From Rhodospirillales bacterium (GTDB lineage Bacteria > Pseudomonadota > Alphaproteobacteria > Rhodospirillales > JASLQF01): a stretch of 64,000 nucleotides of DNA. The first letter of the stretch is position 1. Every line of letters starts with the position of its first letter. The notes below the pieces were generated by a model. It worked only from the letters and a program-made list of their open reading frames with translations. It did not search any database and was not told the origin of the DNA. Positions 9,698 to 17,324 of this stretch are shown one piece after another. The position numbers and the translations under genes were made by a program. The stretch lies in the NCBI GenBank assembly GCA_030744625.1, contig JASLQF010000041.1, forward strand, positions 1-64,000. The letters run 5' to 3'.

Positions 9698-10150
9698 ATG
9701 ATGATGGCGCAAGCTCCGCAGCGCAAATCCACGGAAAGTCTGGGTAGTCCCGGCGAGAAATCGGCCGCGGCCTTCCGAACCATCAGCGAAGTCGCTTCCG
9801 AACTCGAGTTGCCGCAGCACGTACTGCGTTTCTGGGAGTCCAAATTCCCCCCTGTCAGGCCCCTGAAGAGGGGAGGCGGGCGCCGCTACTACAGGCCCGA
9901 GGACGTGCGCCTGCTGCGCCGCATCAGGGATCTGCTGTACACGGAAGGCTATACCATCCGCGGCGTACAAAAGCTGCTCCGCCAGAACGGCGCCAAGGCG
10001 CTGACGACGAGCCGTGGCCCCGGCGCCGCCGCGGCTCCAGCCGCCGCGGCGGCGCCGGCCGGGCTCGACGCGCACCAGCGCGCCGAGTTGCGGGCCGTCC
10101 TCGCCGAGCTCGAGGAACTGCGCGATCTTCTCGGCAAATCCCGCCACTAG
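9698..10150 (+). CDS. MerR family transcriptional regulator
   Basis: 150 aa. The MerR winged helix-turn-helix occupies residues about 28-98: [22 protein letters not shown], then the wing [36 protein letters not shown]. An Ala/Pro-rich linker (about 108-125) leads to a short C-terminal coiled-coil helix ([17 protein letters not shown]). There is no metal-binding cysteine, so it is not a metal sensor of the MerR/CueR type. Its ligand is unknown. Co-transcribed with ihfA (9-bp gap). Three ATGs in tandem at 9698-9706 leave the exact start open. Confidence 0.85.
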   Translation: MMMAQAPQRKSTESLGSPGEKSAAAFRTISEVASELELPQHVLRFWESKFPPVRPLKRGGGRRYYRPEDVRLLRRIRDLLYTEGYTIRGVQKLLRQNGAKALTTSRGPGAAAAPAAAAAPAGLDAHQRAELRAVLAELEELRDLLGKSRH

Positions 10151-10239
10151 GGTCTTATCGAAACGATCGCATTCTGGCCTTGCGCCGCCATTGTCTGGCA
10201 CCGCCGGGGCGCGTATATTCGAGCCCGCGAGCCATCCAC

Positions 10240-10316
10240 CGGAGCGTGGCGCAGCCTGGTAGCGCACTACACTGGGGGTGTAGGGGTCGCTGGTTCAAAT
10301 CCAGTCGCTCCGACCA
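10240..10316 (+). tRNA. tRNA-Pro (anticodon GGG)
   Basis: 77-nt cloverleaf: the acceptor stem CGGAGCG pairs with CGCTCCG, with discriminator A and an encoded CCA. The anticodon stem is CTACA/TGTAG around the loop CTGGGGG, which gives anticodon GGG for CCC codons. The T-arm GGTTCAAATCC is canonical. A strong stem-loop begins 8 bp after the CCA. Confidence 0.97.
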
Positions 10317-10323
10317 TTAAACA

Positions 10324-10355
10324 CAAGGGGTTGGCCGGAAACGGCCGGCCCCTTG
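10324..10355 (+). terminator. 14-bp stem with GAAA tetraloop downstream of tRNA-Pro
   Basis: The stem left arm is 10324-10337 (CAAGGGGTTGGCCG) and the right arm is 10342-10355 (CGGCCGGCCCCTTG), with two G-T pairs and loop GAAA. The following sequence, AACCTTTGGG, has only a short T run, so this is a plausible but not classical intrinsic terminator for the tRNA transcript. Confidence 0.55.
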
Positions 10356-10475
10356 AACCTTTGGGTGAGACCTGAAACCCGATCCCGCCGGCGGCAAGGC
10401 CGCATCGGTCCTTTCCCCGACCGCCGTTTGGGCTAACATGGAATCCGCCATCAAACGACGGACCAGGAGCACCCC

Positions 10476-11630
10476 ATGACGGAACACCGCCTCGGCATCA
10501 TCATGAACGGCATCACCGGGCGCATGGGGGCCAACCAGCATCTGGCCCGATCGATCATCGCCATCCGCGACGCCGGCGGCCTCGCCCTGGACGGCGGCGA
10601 CCGCGTCATGCCCGATCCCATCCTGGTCGGCCGCAACGAGGACAAGCTGCGCCGCCTCGCCGGGTCCCACGGCATCGAACGTTGGACCACCGATCTCGAC
10701 GGTGCCCTGGCCGATCCCGGCGACACCCTCTTCTTCGACACGGCGACCACGGGCGGGCGGGCCGAGCTGCTGCGCAAGGCCATTGCCGCCGGCAAGCATA
10801 TCTATTGCGAGAAACCGGTGGCGGCCAACCTGGCCGACGCCCTCGACGTCGCCGGCCTGGCGGCCCGCGCCGGGATCAAGAACGGGGTGGTGCAGGACAA
10901 GCTCTTCCTGCCCGGCCTGCGAAAGCTCAAAACGCTGATCGACGGGGGCTTCTTCGGGCGCATCCTCTCGGTGCGCGGCGAGTTCGGCTACTGGGTGTTC
11001 GAGGGCGACGAAGAGCCCGCCCAACGGCCGAGCTGGAACTACCGGGCGGCGGACGGCGGCGGCATCATCCTCGACATGCTGGCCCACTGGCGCTACGTGC
11101 TCGACAACCTGTTCGGCGAGGTCGAAAGCGTCAGTTGCCTGGGCGCCAACCACCTGGACAAGCGTTGGGACGAGGCGGGCCAGCCCTACGACGCCGATGC
11201 CGACGACGCCGCCTACGCCACCTTCCGGCTCAAGGGCGGCACCATCGCCCACATCAACAGCTCGTGGTGCGTGCGGGTGCGCCGCGACGACCTGCTGACC
11301 TTCCAGGTGGACGGCACGCGGGGCTCGGCGATGGTCGGTTTGCGCCGCTGCTTCATCCAATCCCTCGCCGATACGCCATTGCCGGTGTGGAATCCGGACG
11401 TCGAACAGCCCATCGACTTCCGCGACGACTGGCAGGAGGTGCCCGACCCCGAGGTGCCCTACGACAACGGCTTCAAGGCGCAGTGGGAGGCCTTCATCCG
11501 TCACCTCTTCGAGGACGCTCCGTTCCCGTGGACCCTGCTGGAGGGCGCCAAGGGCGTCCAGCTCGCCGAGGCCGGCCTCGAGAGCTGGGCCGAGCGGCGC
11601 TGGGTCGACATCGAGCCCCTGGTACCTTGA
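10476..11630 (+). CDS. Gfo/Idh/MocA family NAD(P)-dependent oxidoreductase
   Basis: 384 aa. N-terminal Rossmann domain (LGIIMNGITGRMGANQHL near residues 5-22, an unusual nucleotide loop). The catalytic motif of the family, YCEKPVAANL, is near residue 110 and includes the EKP lysine. A C-terminal alpha/beta domain follows (RGEFGYWVFEGDEE, ADGGGIILDMLAHWRY). Such enzymes oxidise sugars, inositols or related polyols; the substrate cannot be read from sequence. A good Shine-Dalgarno (CAGGAG) precedes ATG 10476. The stop overlaps the following isomerase start (TGATG), so the two act in one pathway. Confidence 0.85.
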   Translation: MTEHRLGIIMNGITGRMGANQHLARSIIAIRDAGGLALDGGDRVMPDPILVGRNEDKLRRLAGSHGIERWTTDLDGALADPGDTLFFDTATTGGRAELLRKAIAAGKHIYCEKPVAANLADALDVAGLAARAGIKNGVVQDKLFLPGLRKLKTLIDGGFFGRILSVRGEFGYWVFEGDEEPAQRPSWNYRAADGGGIILDMLAHWRYVLDNLFGEVESVSCLGANHLDKRWDEAGQPYDADADDAAYATFRLKGGTIAHINSSWCVRVRRDDLLTFQVDGTRGSAMVGLRRCFIQSLADTPLPVWNPDVEQPIDFRDDWQEVPDPEVPYDNGFKAQWEAFIRHLFEDAPFPWTLLEGAKGVQLAEAGLESWAERRWVDIEPLVP

Positions 11631-12475
11631 TGGCGGGCGGGTTGCGCGACCTCTCCACCGACAGTGCCCTGTTGTCCCTCAACACGGCGACGGTGCGCGC
11701 CCAGTGGTCCCTGCGTCAAGCCATCGAGGGCTGCGCGCGCCACGGTATCGGCGCCATCGGGCCGTGGCGGGACAAACTGGCCGAATGCGGCATCGACGAG
11801 GCGGCGCAACTCATCGCCGGCCACGGCCTGCGCGTCACCGGCCTGTGCCGGGGCGGCACGTTCCCGGCCGCCGACGAGGCGGGCCGCCAGGCGGCGCTCG
11901 ACGACAACCGGCGCGCCGTCGACGAGGCCCTGGCCATCGGCGCCGAATGCCTGGTGCTGGTGGTCGGCGGACTGGCGCCCGGCTCCAAGGACCTGGGCGA
12001 CGCCCGCGCCCAGGTGCGCGACGGCATCGGCGCGCTGTTGGAGCACGCGCGCAGCGCCGCCATGCCGCTCGCCGTCGAGCCCCTGCACCCCATGTACGCC
12101 GCCGACCGCGCTTGCGTGAACACCATGGCCCAGGCCAACGACCTGTGCGACGACCTGGGCCCGGGCCTGGGCATCGCCGTCGACGTCTACCACGTGTGGT
12201 GGGACCCGGACCTGCGGCGCCAGATCGACCGCGCCACCGGGCGCATCCTCGCTTTCCACGTCTGCGACTGGCTGGTGCCGACCCGCGACCTGGTCACCGA
12301 CCGCGGCATGATGGGCGACGGCGTCATCGATATCCGGCGCATCCGCGGCTGGGTCGAGGCGGCCGGCTATTCCGGGTGCTGCGAGGTTGAAATCTTCTCC
12401 GCCCTCGACTGGTGGAAGCGCGACGCCGACGAGGTTCTGGCCACCTGTATCGAACGCCACCGCACCGTCGTCTGA
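11630..12475 (+). CDS. Sugar phosphate isomerase/epimerase (xylose isomerase-like TIM barrel)
   Basis: 281 aa. AP-endonuclease-2 fold signatures include LSLNTATVRAQWSLRQAIEG at the start, ECLVLVVGGLAPGSKDL in the middle, LAVEPLHPMYAADRA with a metal-ligand Glu, and AVDVYHVWWDPDL with Asp and His ligands. HVCDWLVPTRD and CEVEIFS at the end supply the remaining ligands. It belongs to the IolE/IolI/hydroxypyruvate-isomerase-like superfamily. Translationally coupled to the upstream dehydrogenase, suggesting a catabolic dehydrogenase/isomerase pair for an unidentified sugar or polyol. Confidence 0.82.
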   Translation: MAGGLRDLSTDSALLSLNTATVRAQWSLRQAIEGCARHGIGAIGPWRDKLAECGIDEAAQLIAGHGLRVTGLCRGGTFPAADEAGRQAALDDNRRAVDEALAIGAECLVLVVGGLAPGSKDLGDARAQVRDGIGALLEHARSAAMPLAVEPLHPMYAADRACVNTMAQANDLCDDLGPGLGIAVDVYHVWWDPDLRRQIDRATGRILAFHVCDWLVPTRDLVTDRGMMGDGVIDIRRIRGWVEAAGYSGCCEVEIFSALDWWKRDADEVLATCIERHRTVV

Positions 12476-12495
12476 GGCCGCCGCGACACTCACCC

Positions 12496-13287
12496 TTACC
12501 CGGCATCGCCGGCGCAGCGGAAGCCGACCATGTCGAGGCCGATGTCGGGCGGATTGCCGTGACGGTAGGAGACGCGCAGGCAATAGGGGTCGTTTCCCCA
12601 CCCGCCGCCGCGCAGGGCCACCCAATCGCGGCGCCCCGGATAGGGGCTCGCCGTCCACTCCCACACGTTGCCGGCCATATCGGAAAGCCCGAACGGCGAG
12701 ACGCCCGAGGGGAAGCTTCCAACCGGCGCCGTCCGTTCATAGCCGTCCGCGTCGTCGGCGGCGCAGCAGCGCACTGTACCGAAATTAGCGCGGCGGCCGT
12801 CGGCCCGCGGCGGCTCGTCGCCCCAGGGATAGCGGCGGCCATCGGTGCCACGGGCCGCGAACTCCCACTCGGTGTCGCTCGGCAGCCGCCCTCCGAACCA
12901 GTTGCAAAACGCCTCCGCGTCGCCGGCCGAGACCTGCACGACAGGATGATCGGGGTTTCCGGCGTAGGCGTCTCCGGGGCCATGGGGGTGACGCCAATCG
13001 GCCCCCGGCACGCGCCGCCAGCGGGTCGTCCAGACGTAGCCGCCGGCCGCGCTCTCGGCGTCGGTGACGTGGCCGGTGGCGGCGACGAAGGCCGCGAATT
13101 GCCGATTGGTGACCTCGAACCGCATGAGCCGGAAGGCCTTCACGAAGACCATGCGCGGCGCTTCATCGAGCTCCCCGGTGGCGTCACCGATGATGAAGTT
13201 GCCGCCGGGTATGTCGACATACGCCTGTTCGCCGCCCGCTGCGAGGGCGGAACCTGCCACCCCGACGGCGAGCCAGATGAAGCCCAC
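12496..13287 (-). CDS. Secreted formylglycine-generating-enzyme-like (SUMF1/FGE-sulfatase domain) protein
   Basis: 263 aa. An N-terminal signal peptide (MGFIWLAVGVAGSALAAGG) is followed by a full FGE-sulfatase domain: YVDIPGGNFIIGD, FEVTNRQFAAFV, HPVVQVSAGDAEAFCNWFGG, RLPSDTEWEFAARGT, FGLSDMAGNVWEWTAS, LRGGGWGND, and the end GFRCAGDAG. Many such bacterial proteins are not true formylglycine enzymes but ligand-binding or egtB-like members, and no sulfatase gene is in the window. Two adjacent cysteines (RCCAADD) sit in the middle. Its function is open. Confidence 0.82.
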   Translation of the reverse strand: MGFIWLAVGVAGSALAAGGEQAYVDIPGGNFIIGDATGELDEAPRMVFVKAFRLMRFEVTNRQFAAFVAATGHVTDAESAAGGYVWTTRWRRVPGADWRHPHGPGDAYAGNPDHPVVQVSAGDAEAFCNWFGGRLPSDTEWEFAARGTDGRRYPWGDEPPRADGRRANFGTVRCCAADDADGYERTAPVGSFPSGVSPFGLSDMAGNVWEWTASPYPGRRDWVALRGGGWGNDPYCLRVSYRHGNPPDIGLDMVGFRCAGDAG

Positions 13288-13312
13288 GGCCGCGCCGCGG
13301 GTCCACGCGGGT

Positions 13313-13651
13313 CTATAAATCTTCCAGCCCGATTTCGTCGTGAATTTGCGTTAATTCGGAGATCAACCGGTCTTCCTCTTCCACGTCCATGTCGAACTCG
13401 ACGGCGAAGAGGTCGTCTTCCGGCGTGCGCGACACGCGCGCCGCGAAGGTGCCGAAGTCCTCTATATCGACCTCGACGGGGGTACCGCTCTCCATATCCG
13501 TCTGCGGCTCGATGGCGGCGCCGGAAGCCGAGATGTCCATGAGTGCGCCGTCGTGGTCCTGATCGGCGCTCTTTGTGCGCGCTGCCTTGCGGACGCGGTA
13601 GCGCGGGTGGCGGCGTTTTTCGTCGCCCGTTCCGTCCGAGGTCGATGCCAT
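13313..13651 (-). CDS. PilZ domain protein
   Basis: 112 aa. Both c-di-GMP-binding motifs are visible: the RxxxR motif in KRRHPRYRVRK and the [D/N]xSxxG motif in DISASGA. The C-terminal half is strongly acidic (VEFDMDVEEEDRLISELTQ) and probably helical. I chose ATG 13651 because GGGGAGG sits 7 bp upstream and the longer frame has an atypical N-terminus. As a single-domain PilZ it likely acts as a c-di-GMP-responsive adaptor; its partner is unknown. It lies 26 bp from the FGE-like gene on the same strand. Confidence 0.85.
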   Translation of the reverse strand: MASTSDGTGDEKRRHPRYRVRKAARTKSADQDHDGALMDISASGAAIEPQTDMESGTPVEVDIEDFGTFAARVSRTPEDDLFAVEFDMDVEEEDRLISELTQIHDEIGLEDL

Positions 13652-13815
13652 GGCCAAACCTCCCCGCATCAACTGCACGGCTCCACGGTACACCGGCTTC
13701 GCGCAAAGAAAAAGCCCATCGATAAATTGTGGCGATGCAGACGGCCTTTCTCGGCGTTGACCTTTGCGGGAGTGCTGGTAGCATGGCGGAAACAAAGGCT
13801 TAGCGGAGACCAATT

Positions 13816-14829
13816 ATGAAAAGCGGCCCCACCATGATCAAGTGGCCGTTACTCGGCGTCGTCGTGACGTGGATTGCCGTCTTCGGCTGGCTTGAGCTGG
13901 CACGCCCCGACCCCCACGCGGATATGCGCACGACGCGCGAGCAAGAGAAGCTCGACCAGAAGATCAAGGATTGCCGCGGCTCATACTCCCAACGTTACGA
14001 TTGCAAGTCCGCCCACATCCGCGATCACGATGTGCGGAATTTCAATAGGTGGACGAAGAAGCTCGGTCTGGTCTTCGCACCGCCCCTGACCTTGTTCGCA
14101 TTTTATGTCGGGTTCATTATTATCCGGGAAAGGAAGGCCGAGGCGGGCCGCCGGGAACGCAGAGTCAAGCGCATCGAAAAAGAAAAGGAAGAGTCCCGCA
14201 TCCGCGCCATCGAAGAGGGGAAGCGGCGCTCCGAGGAAGCGCGCAAGAGAGCCGAGGAGAAAAAGCGCAAGAAGGAAGAACGCAAGCGCCAGATGGAGGC
14301 CGAGATGGAGGGGGGGCTGGAGAGAGAGTTCTCGGAGAAAGTCCCGGAGAAGGCCCTGGAGAAGGCCCTGGAGAATACCCCTGAGGAGACTCCGAAGAAG
14401 GACCCCGAAAAAGCCCCCGAGACGGCCCCCGCGCAAGCGAGCGCGAAGAGCGAGCCCCAGCGGAGCCGGGTGCTGCTTATCGACGACGATGCGGCAGAGG
14501 TCGAGGCGGTGACCAAGAACCTCGCCGAAAGCGACGTTGGCGTGGCTCACTTCCCCGACATGGAACATGCCCTTGCGGAGTTCGCCAAGAGCGGTGGCGA
14601 TTTGGTCATCACCAACGTCCTCATGGGGGGAATGGGGGGGCTCGAGGGGATCAAGAAGCTGCGTCAGTTGCGCTCCGATATAAAAATCATCGCCATCTCG
14701 GGCGGCGTCGCGGACATGACGCCAGAGACCGTTCTCGCCGCGGCCAAGAAGATGGGGGCGGACGGAGTAATGGCGAAGCCCCTCGATGTGGACAAACTGC
14801 GGGATATGGTCCTGGGGCTCCTGGGTTAG
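13816..14829 (+). CDS. Membrane-anchored degenerate receiver-domain protein with coiled coil
   Basis: 337 aa, not recognised as a named family. Two membrane segments (about 8-27 and 86-103) enclose a 58-residue extracytoplasmic loop with two Cys (53, 63). A charged Arg/Glu/Lys coiled coil (104-170) and an EK/P-rich linker with the repeat EKALEKALEN lead to a C-terminal CheY-like receiver (218-337). In the receiver, the acidic cluster (Asp223-225), Ser295 and Lys321 are retained. The phospho-acceptor is Asn267 (DLVITNVLM) where the family has Asp. It probably cannot be phosphorylated normally and may act as a locked scaffold. GGAG precedes ATG 13816. Confidence 0.75.
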   Translation: MKSGPTMIKWPLLGVVVTWIAVFGWLELARPDPHADMRTTREQEKLDQKIKDCRGSYSQRYDCKSAHIRDHDVRNFNRWTKKLGLVFAPPLTLFAFYVGFIIIRERKAEAGRRERRVKRIEKEKEESRIRAIEEGKRRSEEARKRAEEKKRKKEERKRQMEAEMEGGLEREFSEKVPEKALEKALENTPEETPKKDPEKAPETAPAQASAKSEPQRSRVLLIDDDAAEVEAVTKNLAESDVGVAHFPDMEHALAEFAKSGGDLVITNVLMGGMGGLEGIKKLRQLRSDIKIIAISGGVADMTPETVLAAAKKMGADGVMAKPLDVDKLRDMVLGLLG

Positions 14830-15135
14830 CCGCCATAGGCGGGCCATCGCGCGCAATCCGTGGAAAGCGCAAAAAAAAGGGCCGGGAGATCCGGCCCCAG
14901 GAGGGTCTTTTTGAGGGAAGGGAGGATCCACATCGGTAAATCCATCCAATGTCCGCATCCTGACAGAATCAATCGGCGCCGGCTGTGACCGCCGTCACTG
15001 ACGGCAATTTTATTGCATTTTATTTACGGGGTGCGAACGGGTCCGGCGATGACCACGCCTTGGTTTCGATTGTCACCTTCGGCCAAATGAGCGATCCTTG
15101 CGGCGCCCGATCACCGGAGCCACCAGGAGTAACCC
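14830..15135. other. Intergenic region of 306 bp with one hairpin
   Basis: No reading frame with coding character. It holds the hairpin described at 14871-14897, and AT-rich sequence around 15005-15030 that may contain the promoter of the downstream gene. Nothing else is recognised. Confidence 0.5.
14871..14897 (-). terminator. Intrinsic-terminator-like hairpin oriented to the minus strand
   Basis: The plus strand reads eight A, then GGGCCGG-GAGAT-CCGGCCC. On the minus strand this is a 7-bp GC stem followed directly by eight T, the classical intrinsic terminator shape. On the plus strand the nearest T run is 10 bp beyond the stem, so it could serve the upstream gene only weakly. No minus-strand gene lies between here and 15667, which makes the orientation odd. 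Confidence 0.55.
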
Positions 15136-15486
15136 ATGGGCGAGAAAAAAGACGATTACCACGATTTGCTCGACCAAACGCGCTTTTTGGGAGAGATCGA
15201 ACAAGGCGTTCGCCTCGCCAACCGGGAGATTATCCAAGCCGCAATTCCCGACCTGACCAAGGACGCCATTCTCACACTCGCCGTAGTGGTCGGGAGGTTG
15301 CGAGCGCGCTATTTGAAGGTCGCCTTCGGGCTCAGCGTCAACGAAGAAGGGGAAATTCCCAATACGGCGGACATCGCGGAAGTCCGCAAGCGCCGGGAAA
15401 ACTTCGAGGAAGCCCGCGACGCGTTCGAGGCACTGCGCCACGCCATAGAAAAAGGCTACACCAACGTCCGCGATAGCGCTGATTAG
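15136..15486 (+). CDS. Hypothetical protein, predicted all-helical
   Basis: 116 aa, family not recognised. Composition and hydrophobic periodicity suggest a soluble all-alpha protein with no signal peptide or membrane segment: an acidic/basic N-terminus (MGEKKDDYHDLLDQTRFL), a hydrophobic helix (DAILTLAVVVGRLRARYLKVAF) and a C-terminal amphipathic helix (REN FEEARDAFEALRHAIEKG). AGGAG lies 8 bp before ATG 15136, supporting translation. It stands alone between a 306-bp gap and a minus-strand gene. Confidence 0.65.
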   Translation: MGEKKDDYHDLLDQTRFLGEIEQGVRLANREIIQAAIPDLTKDAILTLAVVVGRLRARYLKVAFGLSVNEEGEIPNTADIAEVRKRRENFEEARDAFEALRHAIEKGYTNVRDSAD

Positions 15487-15667
15487 AAGCCGCCCCAGCA
15501 AACCTCGAATTTACTCTCAAGCCCGCGGTGGCGGCGTCGGCTCACCTTGCGCATCGAAGTCGAACCGGTGGTCGCGGCCGGCGCCGCGCCGGCGTTCGAT
15601 TCCAAACCGCAACAAGCGCCACCTGCATGTGCAGTTGGCCGGCATGCGGAGGTAAAATCAGCTGTGT

Positions 15668-15946
15668 TCAGCGTTCTGCCTTCAAGGCACGGCGCCCCGT
15701 TTCGGTCAGCTTGCAGACCAGCCAGTCCGGCTTTATGGGATTGTCGAACCACGGCTCGGCCCAGCCCTTTTCCATACAACTGCGAACCGTGCGCTTGCTG
15801 ATGCGCTGGCCGTTGCCGTCGAAAAGCGGCAGCTTGCCGCCCGGTTGGTCCAGCCCGCGTCGCAGCCAGCGGCGCTGGGGCAGCGATGGCTGGGCTTCGG
15901 CCCTTTCTCCGTGCGGCGAATTTTCCGCGTGCGTTGTTTCATCCAT
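15668..15946 (-). CDS. Small winged-helix-like hypothetical protein
   Basis: 92 aa from ATG 15946; a longer start at 16051 would run across the cutA start and is less likely. The C-terminal half (RISKRTVRSCMEKGWAEPWF, then PDWLVCKLTETGRRAL) has the look of a winged-helix domain with a recognition helix and a 'LTETGR' wing end, as in many small alphaproteobacterial proteins of unknown role. The N-terminal part is charged and probably disordered. Divergent to cutA. No function is assigned. Confidence 0.6.
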   Translation of the reverse strand: MDETTHAENSPHGERAEAQPSLPQRRWLRRGLDQPGGKLPLFDGNGQRISKRTVRSCMEKGWAEPWFDNPIKPDWLVCKLTETGRRALKAER

Positions 15947-16043
15947 GGCCACCAGCCCCGACGGGACGACGAAAGTGGTGCCATGGTAAGGTAGTTTCAG
16001 GGCTCGGCCAAGCCCGGTCGCCGCCCAACGGGGAGGGGTAACC

Positions 16044-16358
16044 ATGTCCACGGTGATGATTTACGTTACCGCCGGCTCGCGCGCCGAAGCGGCGATGATC
16101 GGCCGTACGATCGTCGAGGAACGGCTAGCCGCTTGCGCCAACGTGGTGCCTGAGATCGCGTCGTTTTATTGGTGGGAAGGCACCGTACAGGAAGACAGCG
16201 AGGCCTCGCTCATCCTCAAGACGCGGCGGGAATTGACGGAAAATGTGATAAGCCGCGTCAAGGAACTGCATAACTACGACTGTCCGTGCGTGGTTTCGTT
16301 CCCCATCGCGGACGGTAACAAGGAGTTTTTAAACTGGGTTATTAAAGAAACTTCATAA
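16044..16358 (+). CDS. cutA: Divalent-cation tolerance protein CutA
   Basis: 104 aa. Trimeric ferredoxin-like fold protein of the CutA1 family. Hallmarks: an early strand (VMIYVTAGSRAEA), IVEERLAACANVVPEIASFYWWEG, then EASLILKTRRE and the C-terminal block HNYDCPCVVSFPIADGN followed by FLNWV. ATG 16044 has GGGGAGGGG 5-13 bp upstream. CutA was named for copper tolerance, but its biochemical role is unsettled. Convergent with the receiver gene at 16377. Confidence 0.93.
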   Translation: MSTVMIYVTAGSRAEAAMIGRTIVEERLAACANVVPEIASFYWWEGTVQEDSEASLILKTRRELTENVISRVKELHNYDCPCVVSFPIADGNKEFLNWVIKETS

Positions 16359-16376
16359 CACATTAAAAATAACAAT

Positions 16377-17300
16377 TTATTTGTTACGTACGGACGCCGA
16401 AATCTTTCGGGCGATCGCCTCCGTGTCCTCCTTCACGTCGAAGGTCTTTTCAATGGCCTTGGCGATATTGGGCAGGAGCTTGAGGTCCTTTGCCTGCGCC
16501 GCGCCGCCGCTCGCGGCGATGGATTCGACCACGGAAAGCAGGGTATCGCAGAGTTCGGAAATATAGAGATACTTGGTGCCGACCAGTCGGCGGCTGGTAT
16601 CCTCCGCCACGAACTTGAGCTGATCCACGTGGTCCTTCACCGATTGGTCGAAGGTGCCCGACTCGTAGGCGGGGACGATCAGTTCCGTGAGGACGCCGAT
16701 CTGCACGGCGTACCTTTCCAGCTTCCGCAAGTTGATTTGGGCGATGGCATCCGCCATAGCCTTCTGGTCGAGGGCGATATCCTTCGTGCCGGTGGCCTTG
16801 GCACGTAGCGGATTGGGCACCTCGACGCGCGGAATCGTATCCTCTCGGTCCGACGTCTTGCGGCGGTCGGGACCCACGTAATCGGTGGTCACCACAAAGG
16901 GCTTGCGCGCCTCGATCAGCAGTTTGATACGGTCGATCAGGCGACCCGCGGAAACAGGCTTGGGAACTAGATCGTCGGCTCCCGAGCCAATGATACTCTT
17001 CACCAGTTCGGGGGTCGGGTTGTAGCTCAAGGCCATGACCGGGAGGAACGGGTTGGTGCCTACAACTTGATGCCGCATCCCATGCAAGAACTCGCTAAAT
17101 TCGCCGTCGGCCAGATCGGCCTCGCAGATCAGCAGGTCGGGCATCCTGACGGCGAACTGCTCAGTAACGTCGGCCAGGGTCGTTCCCAGGCGAAACTCCC
17201 GAAAACCGTTGTTTTTCAATACCATCCGGAGGGTATCGCGGGAGCCGGTATCGGGATCGATCAACATGGTTTCGATCTTGTCGAATTGAAACCTTTTCAT
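16377..17300 (-). CDS. CheY-like receiver protein with Glu in place of the phospho-acceptor Asp
   Basis: 307 aa. An N-terminal receiver (about 9-130) is followed by a helical C-terminal region of unrecognised type. Asp15/Asp17 (MLIDPDTGSR) and Lys114 (LVPKPVSAGR) mark the receiver pocket. At the phospho-acceptor position the gene encodes Glu60 (PDLLICEADLADG), a change that often mimics the phosphorylated state. The middle contains a YVGPDRRK motif, seen in several alphaproteobacterial receiver proteins. The C-terminus (190-307) is a likely helical bundle with no DNA-binding motif visible. Standalone on the minus strand, between cutA and ispDF. Role unknown. Confidence 0.75.
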   Translation of the reverse strand: MKRFQFDKIETMLIDPDTGSRDTLRMVLKNNGFREFRLGTTLADVTEQFAVRMPDLLICEADLADGEFSEFLHGMRHQVVGTNPFLPVMALSYNPTPELVKSIIGSGADDLVPKPVSAGRLIDRIKLLIEARKPFVVTTDYVGPDRRKTSDREDTIPRVEVPNPLRAKATGTKDIALDQKAMADAIAQINLRKLERYAVQIGVLTELIVPAYESGTFDQSVKDHVDQLKFVAEDTSRRLVGTKYLYISELCDTLLSVVESIAASGGAAQAKDLKLLPNIAKAIEKTFDVKEDTEAIARKISASVRNK

Positions 17301-17324
17301 GTGCCGCCAGTCCTTAGTTTTTGT

